Positions 1 to 11,844 of a DNA stretch of 64,000 nt are shown one piece after another (positions within the stretch are counted from its first letter, which is position 1; each line of letters begins with the position of its first letter). The notes below the pieces were generated by a model that saw only the letters and a list, made by a program, of their open reading frames with translations, was not told the DNA's origin and did no database searches. This stretch comes from Lactifluus volemus (taxonomy: Eukaryota; Basidiomycota; Agaricomycetes; Russulales; Russulaceae): assembly GCA_022376515.1 (NCBI GenBank), contig WTXI01000003.1:744001-808000 (forward strand), read 5' to 3'. The translations under genes were made by a program, and so were the position numbers.

Positions 1-614
1 CCCTACAGTGTGGACTTGGGTACCGAAGGGACGTGCTAGGATTTTACCCGTTGATTGTTTATCTGTCCAGGCTTTGATCTGGTCTCGTGGGATGTCTTCT
101 AGGGGGCCCATTGGATGTAGGTCGTGAATGTCTGGCATCACCGTTTCCAGGAATCGATCTCTCGGGTGGAATTCCTTTGTCTCGTGGGGGGGTTTGGGTC
201 GCTACCGGATAGAGCTGCTAGTCTGGCTAGCATCTCTTCGTTTTTAGGGTCGGCTGGGTTCTCTAAGGGGGGGGCTGGCTGGGTTGGTATTTCGGTTGTT
301 TGGCGTCTTTTGGGGGTGGTGGGGAGTTCCCCGTCTAGGGCCATGTCTGGGAGGGGGGGCGGGTGTTCTGGGGACTGGGAGTCTTTCTTTGGGGTGTGCT
401 TCCTTAGGAGGGCTTCGGCGCATGGGGAGGGGGGTTGGGGTGGGGAGTTGCTACCTGTTTCTCTGAGGAAGTGCGTTGTGTGGATCGTGTAGGGTTGCTG
501 GGGGTGGGGGGGGTGTTCATGTGGTCTTTTTGGGGTTTGTTCCGAGAGGGATTCAGAGAGGGCTCTCTTTCGTATTTGGGGTTGGTCTATGAGGGGGGGT
601 GTAGTGTTTTCCAT
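1..614 (-). mobile_element. Truncated non-LTR (LINE-like) retrotransposon ORF1 fragment
   Basis: The reading frame starts at 614 and runs leftwards off the window. Residues 1-150 are proline-rich and disordered (PPQPPSP, PEHPPPLP). The frame stops at 138. A one-base shift at the G7 run 186-192 joins it to a second frame that stays open to base 1 and contains GPLEDIPRDQIKAW and STGKILARPFG. Fungal Tad1-like LINE ORF1 proteins often have a similar short block (a 'VHGLTP..L..L......W' stretch, then a 'VRPFG'-like motif). That resemblance is the only basis for the call. No reverse transcriptase is visible because it would lie outside the window. The plus strand here is strongly G-rich, so the overlapping plus-strand frames at 124-923 are shadows. 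It could instead be a host gene encoding a disordered protein. Confidence 0.45.
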
Positions 615-1127
615 GTTGGCTAAGGGTTGGGGCGGGGGGGGGCAGGGCTATTGTCGCGTTTGTGTGCTGTCAGGGGCGGGTTGTTGCCGTTTTGGCAGAT
701 GTACCTTATTTTCCAGGGGGTTGGGATTCGGGTTTGTGTTGGGGGGGTTGTGGGCGGTTTCCTTGGGGGGTGGCTTGGAGCTCGAGCGTACAGTATTTAT
801 GATATTTATTACTATGGGGGGTTACTACAGGCGGTTTTTTTAATGTTTAGGTTATGGTTATGGGTTTATGTTTGGTTGTTTGGGTGTTCTGAGTGGTCTC
901 CCGTGTGTGTCTCTTGGGTCTGAGAGTGTTTTAGGTTTATTTGTTTCTGGAGTGGTCGTCTCCTGGGGGGGCGGGTTTGGTCTCCGAGAGTGAGTTGTGC
1001 TCTTCCTCAACCTTGCCCTCGCCGAAGCGAGGGATTGCCAAACCATGGTGGTGGTTTGGTTTCAAGGTCCCCCGACAAAGAAAATGATCACTCGCAAAAG
1101 GCGGTGTCTACACCGGGCCGGGGGATC
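615..1127. other. G-rich flank, no gene recognised
   Basis: Up to about 1000 the plus strand is very rich in G runs and continues the composition of the retroelement fragment, so it may be its 5' untranslated part. From about 1000 the composition becomes ordinary, which may mark the element boundary. No target-site duplication could be found by eye. The last 100 bases are the upstream region of the SNAPC1-like gene. Confidence 0.4.
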
Positions 1128-2366
1128 ATGTCACTGGTGCCATCACCTTCAGCAGTGCGAGGCGATCTAACCCTTCAACCAACTTATTTCACTTCTTCTC
1201 TCTTTGTAATTCCATTTCGCGCAGATATAGAACAGCTAACAAATACATTCATTAAAGAGTACATGACAGATGTCACGCAGCCATTTGCTCTGTTCAAGCG
1301 GATATGGCAAGACCAAGGTTGGACTTGGATGCACCTCAAAGTGTTCGATGCTCGCACGCGTCATGTTTACTTGACTGTCGCTTCCAGGCTCTTTATTGGT
1401 GCGTTTCTCACAGATTGCATAAGGACGTCAATAACATTGAGGACTATTAGAACGATTTGCCCAACACATTGAGCCTATACGCAAACTCGTCGCCCTGTTT
1501 GGATTATACACCTTTTATTTTACACAACCATTGGGCTCTCGAATACCGCTATACTCCATACGGCATGTTGACATCGCCATTGGTGGGTGTAGCCCACATT
1601 TGACTGAGTCATACTCTGTTGACAACCCTCCACAGACCAATATGGCTTACTCCTGGAACTGCCAAAGGCAGTCTCACCAATGCTGGCCCCTTATGCATCC
1701 CAGGTCCTATCCGCATTGCAAAACGCGTTTGTGTTCTACGTGTTACCAGTGTCCAGGTTGGAACCGTATAACCCACGTGTGTTGCCGCGCGAGGTGTACG
1801 TCGAAGACGAGGAAGAAACTGTCCAGAGAACTGGATCAACTTGTTTTCCCACCGAGTCGGAGTTAGACATGCCAGTACCCGGGTCGAGCGGAACGCAGGA
1901 AGGTGGAATGGCAGCGGTAAAGGTACCAAAGAAGAAAGGACGACCGTCTAAGCAAACCATCGCGAAACGAACGAAGGACGCTGTCGCGGGACTTGATCGG
2001 TGGCTAGAACGTACTGACTCGGTTGTTGGACGTGCGGCAGGTGGGAGTGGAACAGGGCCGAGTCGCGCCCGTGGTCATGCGCTACTCTCTCACGCGCCAA
2101 CGGTGTCCAGAGCAAACTATCGAGCACAAAAGACGCAAGTGCTGGGTGCATTGACGGAACAAGGTGGGGAAGGAATGGAAGCATTGGAACGAGCAAACAT
2201 GGCGGTACTGGGTCGGTTGAAGAAGATTGATGCGATGGCTGCAGAGAAGGGGTTGGAAGTAGGGGGAGAAGGGGGAGAATTGACGGGGCTAGGACGAGTT
2301 GAACGAGCAGCATCGCGGGGTGGGATATTAAGCTTGATGGAAGGAGCGGGTAGTAGTAGAGTGTGA
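1128..2366 (+). CDS. SNAPc subunit SNAP43/SNAPC1-like protein
   Basis: Probable subunit of the snRNA-activating protein complex, which binds snRNA promoters and recruits RNA polymerase II or III. There are three exons: 1128-1398, 1451-1582 and 1636-2366. Introns 1399-1450 and 1583-1635 are GT-AG and keep phase, giving 377 residues. The N-terminal half follows the SNAP43 pattern: IPFRADIEQLTNTF, then FALFKRIWQDQGW, then LVALFGLYTFYFTQPLG, and after the second intron YASQVLSALQNAFVFYVLP. The C-terminal part is basic and contains an AT-hook-like KKKGRPSK near residue 205, followed by a low-complexity helical tail. The start at 1128 is the nearest ATG before the conserved block; an in-frame ATG lies at 990. 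Family assignment rests on motif order only, so another factor of similar fold is possible. Confidence 0.65.
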
Positions 2367-2965
2367 TATTGATCTTACATACAAGTGCTTGAGCGCCTGA
2401 ATTGTTATCTTCAAGTTTGTGTTCATTGATGACTCGGATGTAGGTGCCGGTGAGAAGAACTTGAACTTGGACTGCACTGGCATCGCTGCACGGTACTGCC
2501 TCAAGCTACTTCTAGTAGCGGCCTCAGGCTCATATAATACAATTTCAGAGTAACAAAGTGGCGCCACTCATCAAATATATAACTACGCCGCATCGAAGCA
2601 GCGCGACAATTGATTAGGATACTTTAAACTATCCTATCACTGAGCGATGGCGAATCAATTGCAGGCAGGCGTCAGTGAAGGGAGCTGGGAATCTGGCGAG
2701 TATCTGTGTTGGGAATAGCATCAGTTAGTTAATCTGGTACCGATTTCCGGGCCCACATAAATCACGATCAGACAATGTGCTTAGAAGATCGCTCATCAAT
2801 CGTGGATCATCCCGTTCAAATGTCAAATGTCAAAAGCCAAAGTCCCACTACTAATAATGGCATGAGCTATGCATCCTTGCATTTTCAGCACAGCAGCCTG
2901 TGAGTTATTGGTGTTTGCACGTTTAGTCCAGGCACTGCACGCCGGGGGTAAACTCAAGTTAGAAA
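2367..2965. other. Intergenic, convergent 3' flanks
   Basis: This 600-base spacer lies between the stop of the SNAPC1-like gene (+) and the inferred last exon of the DUF6533 gene (-). It must hold both 3' untranslated regions. I see no ORF with protein character and no repeat. Confidence 0.5.
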
Positions 2966-4819
2966 TCATACAGAGGATGTACACATTACAACAGAGTTAG
3001 GAATAATAGTGGCATCGATGACTATTTCCAGATCAACGTGAACTTGAAACCCGCGATCGCTCATCTCGCGAACCTGATGAGCTCGGTTCATCGTTGGTCC
3101 ACTCACTCCTTGGCCCTGTAGCGAAGAACAAGGCGGATGCTGGTCCTGGTGGCGGTCCTCTAATTTCTACTCATCCCACTAGGTCAATAGCATATGTCCC
3201 TGCTTGGTATGGTACGTACCAAGCGGTTGCATGAGAATGCGTTGACTCATGATCCCTGTGACTGCATAACTAAGCGATGCACTACAGCCAAAGAGGTCAG
3301 ATCCGCCTCGACGAGTACGAGAAATACAAAGACTACCCAGACGATTGGATCATAGGATTGTCGTTTCGAAACAAGACGATGTTCAACACATTCACGGCTG
3401 TCGAGAAAGAGATCAGCTGTGGATGATTAGCCTTAGAAAGGAACATGCCCGTAAGCGCGACAAAGTACCCCAAGCCACTATACAATAACCTTGGTGTGTT
3501 GTAGAGCTTCTGACGGTCTTTAGTCGGAAGATGACTTACATCTTTATAGATTTCGCGGCATGGGCACGAGCCAGAGCTGACGCAGTGTGCTTGAGGGAGG
3601 GTCTTTCAGATGTTGGAGTACTGCAAAGGGTCGGAGCTGACACGACTCTAAAGAGATGTGGCTTACACGCATTCCTTAGTCACGGTGGTCCCTAGCTTGA
3701 AAAGGTAGATAGTCGCAATAGATATTACGAGACAATCATATAGTACGGCTGCCAAGTAAACCGCCCAATTCGAGAGGGGCCGCTTTGGATGAGAATTCGT
3801 AATCATGCAGCTAAAGTCTTTTGTCAGGAGGGCTAGATAGGAGGGGAGGGGAACCAAACGTACTTTCCCTAGTCAGAAGCATAACCATGCAACAACTATA
3901 CATCGCCGCCGCGAAACAAGAAAAGGATGTATTACTCACATTCACCATCACCGCTATATTGCGTAATGTAAATGAGCGGTAATGTCCGTGGAAGACTCTT
4001 AAACTCACGAATCCGCCCGTATTCAGCAGCAAATGCTTGGAACTATATTCATAGGTCAGCATGGCAATCCCCAGATCAAGAACGCTGACAACGGACCCCT
4101 ACAACGATGAAATACGCAGGAAGAATGGTCCAAAGTACCCTGCGGCTCTTCTTGGAAATGTCGTGTGTCCTGAAGTTTGTTGTCGGACTCGAGCTGGGGG
4201 ATAAAGGGCAGTCAAGGCTCACCGAAGACCTAAGATCGCTTGTGATATAACCAATTGGACCACTGCAGAATTGTCTAACTTGAGAGATAAAACAACCTGG
4301 AGCAATGACACTGACATTTGAATATGGGGGTGAGACGATAGTAGTGGCGACAGAAATTAGGGGAGAAGTGGTGGTAGAAAAACCCCACATTGCTGGAGAC
4401 AAGCACCAAGATGCTGCAGTACCTACAGATCCAGTGAAAAAATGTGACAAGCGACCATATCGAAGAACATACCGAATAAGAATGAATAATATCAGGGTGA
4501 CACTGGTATTCAAATTCAACGTTCAAGCTATATCTCCGAAGTCTTGCAGCGAGATTCTTACATGTCCCGTTTAGTAGACTTGTACAACCGATATTCCATA
4601 GGGAGGGTGAGGACAAAGCTAGCCTGATATGGGTGACGAAAAGAAGCGAGAGAAAGCAACGTACTCATAAGCGGCAATTGACAAAGATGCGGAACGCAAG
4701 TTGGTAGCCACTGTTATTGCGCCCTCACTTAGGACACCGGTGGTATTGGTAGCGGGCATGTCCGGGGTACGGGAAGTACGGGGAAATTGGGGGAGAGCAA
4801 CCTTGTCGGTGGGGATCAT
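2966..4819 (-). CDS. DUF6533-family fungal multi-pass membrane protein
   Basis: An integral membrane protein of an Agaricomycete family with a GPCR-like layout; its function is unknown. The gene is hidden in about a dozen small exons. Clear ones are 4665-4819, 4562-4618, 4473-4502, 4316-4422, 4223-4262, one starting at 4169, and 4009-4042, all joined in phase. Diagnostic blocks in order are NLRSASLSIAAYD, TLPMEYRLYKSTKR, LILFILIRYCSILVLVSSNV, GFFYHHFSPNFCRHYY, VQLVISQAILGLRTHDIS, PAYFIVVG, PLSNWAVYLAAVLYDCLVIS, RLLYSGLGYFVALTG, VNVLNIVLFRNDNPMIQSSG and SLSYAVTGIMSQRI. A tail ending at 2966 (GFQVHVDLEIVIDATI) fits after a 60-base intron. One junction, near 3508-3544, is out of phase by one base, matching the missing-base pattern seen elsewhere. 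The exons between 3860 and 4000 are uncertain. Confidence 0.75.
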
Positions 4820-7800
4820 GAAAAACGTTCAGTGGTACTTATGAAATCTGCGATGCCGTCATGCCATGTTTCGAGCTGAGCCCAGGTCTGTGTCTGGAAT
4901 TCCTCCATGATCCAATAATGTCAGTCCGGGTCATGCGCCGAGACGACTCCGTGGCTAGGTATTGTTTCAAGCGCAGTGTTACCAGATCGAGAGAGAGTAT
5001 GCCATAACGTACCGGTTACAGTTGTTGCAACATATACAACTTGTGCCTAGTGGCTGAGGCTATTCGAAATTAGGCACACCCGTCAACCACGGCCAGTTTA
5101 ACTGACTGACAAGTACAGTCATCCTTGGAGATGTCAAGCAGCGCCATGCCACTCGTCCCATGGAGCAAAGGTGCCACTGAGCCGAAGGGGAGGTTGAGGA
5201 CAGGCCCAGGTTTAGGCTACCTCGATATGACAGGTGTTGCCACTGATCACAGTTGATGTGAGTGATGGCGTCACTATACTCAATCAGTGGGGTTATGATA
5301 GATCTGACTGGATACAGATTCCAGGTCGAATATGTCAAACTCACACTGGAGCTTTCAAGGGATCTATTAAGTAAACCGAAAACTTAATTCCTACACAGCT
5401 AGAGGAACCACATCACCTAAGGGGTTAAAGTGCTTGCGTTGCAAATCAACCCAGGGTAAGTAGAAGTAGATCGCATGTAAACCGAAACAAAGTCCAGTGG
5501 GTATTGGTCTGTGCGTCTGTGAGATATTTTATATGGCACTGGCACGCGAACATCCCGCACAGTTATCGTCGGAATATTCGGATAAGCCATGCTGTAGCAC
5601 CTAGGCAGAACCGATGGCTGATTAAGCCTTGGATGGAGTCGCTAATTCTTTCATTAAAGGGGAATACGTACAGTTTATTGGTCACGGCATGGCTTCGTGA
5701 CCAAGGAAGACGCCCAATTAAGGGATGGCAGTGCATCTCAAAGTATCTGGGGCTAAAGCTCCGCTCTGAAATTTTATATGTATGAGATGCTCAACGACGC
5801 GACGGTGAAGGACATTGTCAAACCAAGAACACCTATAAATTACCGCCGAATTAGGACGAGTTGTTGCTGTTTGACTAATCCAGATTAAGTTAGCTAATTT
5901 CCGTGGTCACGAGAAGCGGCAGAGACGTTGAGGCCGGACTCTGCACCGTCCTTGTCACATTTGGTTGTTCTCTCATCATCACCCGATTCCTTGATGAGGA
6001 TGGCACTTTTTCTACTGTCACGCAAGCTGTGGTGATTGCCCAACTTACGGACTGAGCAGGACAAATTTTCTAACATGCCAATCATGACGTGTAGTGTCGA
6101 CATTTTGTTAGTCACCTGCCAGAAACAGAGACGGGTAGCGCCATTGACGCATGCAGTCGGGATCCTCATGGTTATTGTCACTGTCGGTAGTCCGATAGGC
6201 CTGACAATTCAGAGATAGTGCAGCCTTGCAATCGAGACACTTCATAGAATCGTCGTCGTCACCAGCTGCATCAAAGCACGGTAGAACAAATTATTATCGT
6301 GCGAGGTGTCGTGGTCACTGAAATCGTCAATGAGTGGGAAACTTGGTGTCCCAGTCCTGTGTCCTTGGGCGCAAACCAGTGATCGGTTCCTGGATCGGCA
6401 CAGACCGAAGAAAGACGATGGAATGGATAGTTTAATAAGATCACTGGGTTGTTGTAATGTCAGTGAAATTTTTTTGACGCCACCACTGCCCTGCTGATAG
6501 TAGGTAAGACAGATGGAGATGGAGAGCCAAAAATTGAAAAAATGGTCACGTGAATTACCGGCAGGGACCGCAAGCCGGATTATCACAATTCACGAGAACT
6601 TTCTGCCATTGTGCAGTGATGGAGGAGCATACATCCATCTGGTTCGCTGTTGTGTAGCCGTAGGGTCAATTGGTCCATGAGGAGAGACCAAGGTAGACCG
6701 AGAATGAAATACTTGATCTTTGATGACCGTTAGTCCGTTACTAGTACGGCCGTCTTATATGGAAAAGTATGCAAGACGGAAAAGCAGCGTCGGATGGAGC
6801 ATGTCACATAACCAATGACTGACTAGAGGTTTCGAATCTCTTGTAGGGACAAATTTGAGATGTAACCACAGATGACCCACTTCCTGCATCTTATGTATCA
6901 CCGATACCGTGTGCAGGCCCAGGCCCCAGGGAACAATCGGAGAAAGAGGGTAAATTCTAAGCCACTTTTCAAGTACAGCAGCGACCATTAAAAAAGTCTG
7001 TCGGAGGCAGAGACTGTGTTATTATGAACCTGGGGGATTGTACCAGTTCTAGCCATTTATTTACCTGGCGCACCTACCCTTAGCAGTGGAGAGGCACAAG
7101 CCTGGGCATTGCACATCAACCACATCGCCAACCACATCCATGTTCAGCTGAGCTAACTCGGCTACTCTCTGGTCCTAGTTTTTGAGTGGCCAAAAGTGCT
7201 ATTAGATGGGTTGCAGTGTAACCTGACAAGCCCACGCACGCCTCTGTTTTCTCAATTCTGCATGTTACGAGACCTGGGCATATCGAGCCATTATTTCATT
7301 ACAATCCGCACGGTCCTGTTAGATCTGAATGCAGTATCCGAGGGCATGACGTTGCCCCAATCATTGGGAAGAGTACCAGATTGGAAGATGCAATGTCATT
7401 CTGTGGCCTTAACCATACGATCAGCACAATTGGCCATTGCTTGCTCCATTCTAGGCTGGGGGACCCCGAAACCATGAGAAGGCGCCGAGAGTGTGCAAGT
7501 GAGTGCTCAATTACTTGAAAGATATAGATGCCAAGAACATTGTCGTTGGTATGACTTTTGGAAACAACATTTGCCCAGATGACGCCTCAAAAGTCAAGGA
7601 AAGACATTCTCCCAGACGGAAGATATGTCGTAGACTGTCAACGTCACGGTAAGGAAGTTGTGAAGAAGGTTTGGCCAGATTAAAACCCGTCGGCCTAGAT
7701 GCCAGGTATATATCTACTAGTAAATCAGAAATCGAAACAAGAATCGAAATCTGAGAATTCGCTAACGTGGACGACGACATCGTTACTCCGTTTTCTGTTG

Positions 7801-8381
7801 TGTTATGTCTTCTGTTGACCTAAAGTTCCTTGGCTCTATATTTTGGCCGTCGGCGTCGTCAGGACAATAAAAAAGCAATAAGTGAGACGGTCGACCCGGG
7901 CCAGTTTGATCAAGCAGAGCAAATGTGGCTGAGGGATCTGAATCGCCTTGCACGCTCACGCTGCGGCAACCCGGAGTGGGCTCGCTGTCGCGCAATTGGA
8001 GTCAGTGGTACTCTATTGCTCTAAGTTCCGTCCGATGAGGGGCGGGCGCCTTGAGAACATGTTCCATTACTAGATCAAATCGATCATATGATCTCAATCT
8101 TCGGCGTTGTCCAACAACAGTTGCTGGCCCGGCAATCTGTAGCCCATCCACGGTATGGCAGGGAATGGCCCACTATTCAATATGTGAACTGCCAGTGTGG
8201 GCTTAGATGGACTTGTAATGACCCAGTTTGGTTGGCTACTGTATGCAGATGACCCGGAGTCCCAACCAAATGACACGGTGACACCCTATATATGGATTAG
8301 CTTTTCCTGGGCCAACTGAAGATTTCGGTTGGGTTCTATTTTGCGCGTTAATTCCAGAGGCGGACGTTGTTGCCCACTACC
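4820..8381. other. 3.5 kb without a recognisable gene
   Basis: No frame on either strand shows a family I recognise, and no chain of short exons like that of the neighbouring DUF6533 gene could be built. Short open stretches (for example 5504-5785 +, 7196-7477 +, 6755-6988 -, 7511-7780 -) have mildly protein-like segments but no motif and no consistent splice partners. The region may be decayed genes or the long upstream regions of the two flanking genes. Confidence 0.4.
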
Positions 8382-11300
8382 ATGACCGAGTCCCCCCAGA
8401 TCTCAAGTCTAAGCACAAGCCTCGCTCAACTGGCCGCTCAAAGGCGGGCGGCACCGGACCAGGTAAATTTTGTCTCTTTTTTCTGGTCCGAACCTAGTTT
8501 ACTGTCTCTAGGGTGGACTCTTAACGGGGAAAGATCCAACACAGTACAATCCATCTGATCCACTGCGATTATGGATTATTCAAGTTGGTCAGTCTGTTCC
8601 GTCCTGCCGCTCCAGAGACGGCGATATCTAAATCCGTCACAGGCATCATCATCATCACCACCCAGCTTCTTTATCTTGTACTGCGCAGGTTGCGACAGCC
8701 CCGAGTGATCGCGGAGGTACTTGGTGGGATTCTTCTCGGTGCGATTTCTTCTACCCTCCTGGTGTGCCGTTTAACTGAGCAGCCAGCTAGGCCCGACTGC
8801 CTTTGGTCGTATACCCGGTTTCTCCAAGCACATCTTCCCAAGCCAATCAATACCCTTTCTTTCTCTTTCCGCCAACATTGGGCTGTGTCTCTTCCTCTTC
8901 CTTGTTGGGCTCGAGATTGACGTGTCGATTATCCGCCGCAATGCGCGTCTCTCTGTCGCCGTTGCCGGTGCCGGCATTGTCATTCCATTCGCATTTGGCG
9001 CTGCGCTCGCGATCCCCCTATACAAGCACTTCATCGAGTCGACTCAGGTGTCATATACACATTTCATGCTCTTCACTGGCGTCGCATACTCCATCACAGC
9101 TTTCCCTGTGCTGTGCCGCATACTAACGGAGCTCAAGCTGCTTGACACGACCGTCGGGATAGTGGTCCTATCTGCAGGTGTTGGCAACGATATCATTGGC
9201 TGGACGTTACTTGCTCTCAGCGTTGCTCTTGTTAACGCCGGAAGTGGACTCACGGCGTTGTGGGTCCTGTTGGTCTGCATCGGATGGACGCTCTTTATGT
9301 TATTTCTCGTGAGCAGGGTGCTGCTCTGGTTCGCCCACAACACAGGCTCGATCGAGAATGGCCCGACTATATTTTTCATGACAATCACGATTCTAACCCT
9401 GTTTTCTTCGGCATTTTTCACCGACGTCATTGGCGTTCACGCGATATTCGGTAGGGTCTTTCACATTGGTAGGTTAATCTCTTTCAACTTGATGTATGCA
9501 CAGGTGCATTTCTCGCCGGAATCATTGTTCCGCGTGAAGGCGGTCTCACAATTGCACTCACCGAGAAGTTGGAAGATATGGTCTCAGTAATTTTCCTGCC
9601 TTTAGTGAGCCCCATTGTTTCTATTCGCCTGCATAAGGTCATAGTCTCCAGTATTTTACACTCTCTGGTTTGTCGACTGATCTTGGATTGCTAAATACGG
9701 GCAAGTCTGCCGACGCAATGCTATGTTTGGATGACTGACGGAAGTTCATATAATAGGAACGATCTGGGGATATACGATTGCTATCTTTACCCTTGCCTTC
9801 ATTGGTAAATTTGGTGGGTGTACTATAGCGGCTAGATTCTCTGGCTTCAACTGGCGTGAGGCCAGCACCATAGGAACCCTGATGAGTTGTAAAGGGTCAG
9901 CAGGGCCAATTGTGATAGCATTTTTGTTTCTAAAACCTGTCATCTAGGCTTATCGAGTTGATCGTCCTCAACGTGGGTCTGTCTGCCGGTATCTTGACGA
10001 GGGTAAGTCGTAATTTACCTTTTCATATTCAAAGTGTCACCTGCTCTGCAGCTTGTCTTTTCGATGTTCGTTCTTGAGGCACTTGTCCTCACCTGTGCGA
10101 CTACGCCCATTGTTTCCTTCCTTTACCCGCCTCATCTCCGTACGCGGGCTACTGCTACTGGCTCACCGTTTGGGAATATTCGGGATCACAAGGACAAGGA
10201 GAGTGGAACCGGCAACCCCGTGTTCGATGTAAAACAAAATGACGACGGTGTCTGGAAGCGTCGTTTCACTGTTGTCCTGGACAAGCTTGAACATCTTCCC
10301 AGCATGATGGCGATCACCCAACTCCTTCAGCCACCACCACCGGCCTACGCTCAGGCAGAAAGTTCGACCACCAACCAAAGCACCAGTAAGGAGGCCGAAG
10401 CTCATTTTGGTGCGCTACGCCTCATCGAGCTGGCCGACCGACCCTCGGATGTGATGAAGTCATCTGCTACGGATGCGCTGCTGCATACAGACCCTTTACT
10501 TGGGATTTTCCGCACTTTTGCCGAACTAAATGGGCTGTCTGTATCAGCTGCCCTTTCTATCGTGCCGTTTGACGCTCTTGCCTACAGCGTGGGTGAGCAC
10601 GTTCGTGCCAGGGATACCCAACTCGTGCTTGTGCCGTGGCTTCCTTCAGCTCAAGCTCCGGAGATCACAGAGGCAGGCATGGTGCAAGATGGCAGCCCAT
10701 TTGATCCGCTCTTCCGCACCGATCACTCCACATCCCTCGTCCACTCGCACTTTGTGCGGGGTATCTTTGCGCATGCAGATACGAACGTCGCACTCCTCAT
10801 CTGCCGGGCACCATTCGGCGTACGCGAACAAACACACCTGTTCCTGCCTTTTGTTGGCGGGCCTGATGACCGACTTGCCTTGGACTTTGTCGTGCAACTG
10901 TGTGCCAATCCACGCGTCCGTGCGACGGTAGTGCGCATAACTAAGCGCGACATCTCGGTCGATGTCTCACCCCCGGAATCACCGCATCTTCGTGCAGAAG
11001 AAACCGCGCAGGCGACCGGAGCAACCATCACATCTGTAAGTAACAGTTCAGCACATATTCAACACCCTTTTCTATTGGTAGTTGACAAGGTGCTATGTGC
11101 ATCGGACCGTGTAGGTGACGGGCTTTCCGGACACCATGTACGGCAAGGCGACGACCCAGACCAAGCTGCAGTCCGAGACAGCCGACGGTGTCACGTGGGC
11201 GAAGTACACTACCAGGCCATCTTCTGGATCTGTGGCGACGGTCGACCCCACGCTGAACGAGGCATTGTCGCGCGTCACGTTCGAGGAGCTTGCGAGCCCT

Positions 11301-11546
11301 ACCCCGCTACACGCCGCGCTGCACCACGCGCGCACGCTAAAACAGCGTCCGATCGTCGTCGTTGGCAGGTCGCGCCGTCTCGCGGTGGAGGATCATCATG
11401 CGGAACTTCGCATGTTGGAAGGGGAGCATAGCGCGGTGCGCGCTGATGTGCGGAAGACCGTTGGGGACATCGGGACGGCATTTGTGAGTGCGGGCTTTGA
11501 CGCAAATATGTTTGTGATGCAGGCTTCTAGTGTGCAGTTGGATTAA
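8382..11546 (+). CDS. KHA1: Kha1-type K+(Na+)/H+ antiporter (CPA2 family)
   Basis: Monovalent-cation/proton antiporter of internal membranes, used in K+ and pH homeostasis. Ten exons: 8382-8462, 8512-8587, 8643-8738, 8791-9450, 9504-9604, 9652-9700, 9757-9895, 9948-10002, 10052-11035 and 11115-11546. The joined frame is 891 codons (890 residues), close to the usual Kha1 length of about 870. The N-terminal half is the Na+/H+ exchanger domain with 10-12 hydrophobic segments, including QLLYLVLRRLRQPRVIAEVL, GLCLFLFLVGLEIDVSII, AYSITAFPVLCRILTELKLL, SAGVGNDIIGWTLLALSVAL and LAGIIVPREGGL. The C-terminal ~420 residues form a soluble regulatory region. Intron 6 (9701-9756) has a GC donor. All joins are in phase and no frame repair is needed. 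The gene is convergent with NOP56. Confidence 0.92.
9701..9756 (+). other. GC-AG intron in the antiporter gene
   Basis: The exon must end ACG-G and resume GA-ACG to keep the conserved LLNTGTIWGY. The only donor allowing this is GCAAGT at 9701, with acceptor AG at 9755-9756. GCAAGT is the usual consensus of the minor GC-AG class. A GT donor two codons away breaks the frame. Confidence 0.8.
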
Positions 11547-11844
11547 AGGACGTTCTGTGAGACAGGCACAACTGATACCCGGCTCGTCTCTGTGAGACGC
11601 AACATTCATACACAGATTTACGACTCATTACGATGTTGCTCATCATACCATCCTGTGTAAACAGTTCACGATTGACCATACGTTGTTGTTCCTTGTCACG
11701 TTGCTGCTAGAGCTTTGTCGGAGCTTTTCAGTCAACAGATCTAGAGTTGAGGCGATCACAAGGAGCGATATTATATGCGCAGGGCATAATTTACTGATAT
11801 GCAAAAAGCGTGAACATGATGAGAAAGAAAGGAAGATGAGAGTA
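11547..11844. other. Convergent 3' intergenic spacer
   Basis: This 298-base spacer separates the stop codons of the antiporter (+) and NOP56 (-). It must contain both 3' ends and polyadenylation sites. Nothing else is visible. Confidence 0.6.

Noticed and set aside
124..923. Several plus-strand Gly/Val/Trp-rich ORFs
   Set aside because: They arise from G-rich sequence opposite the Pro-rich minus-strand frame and have no protein character.
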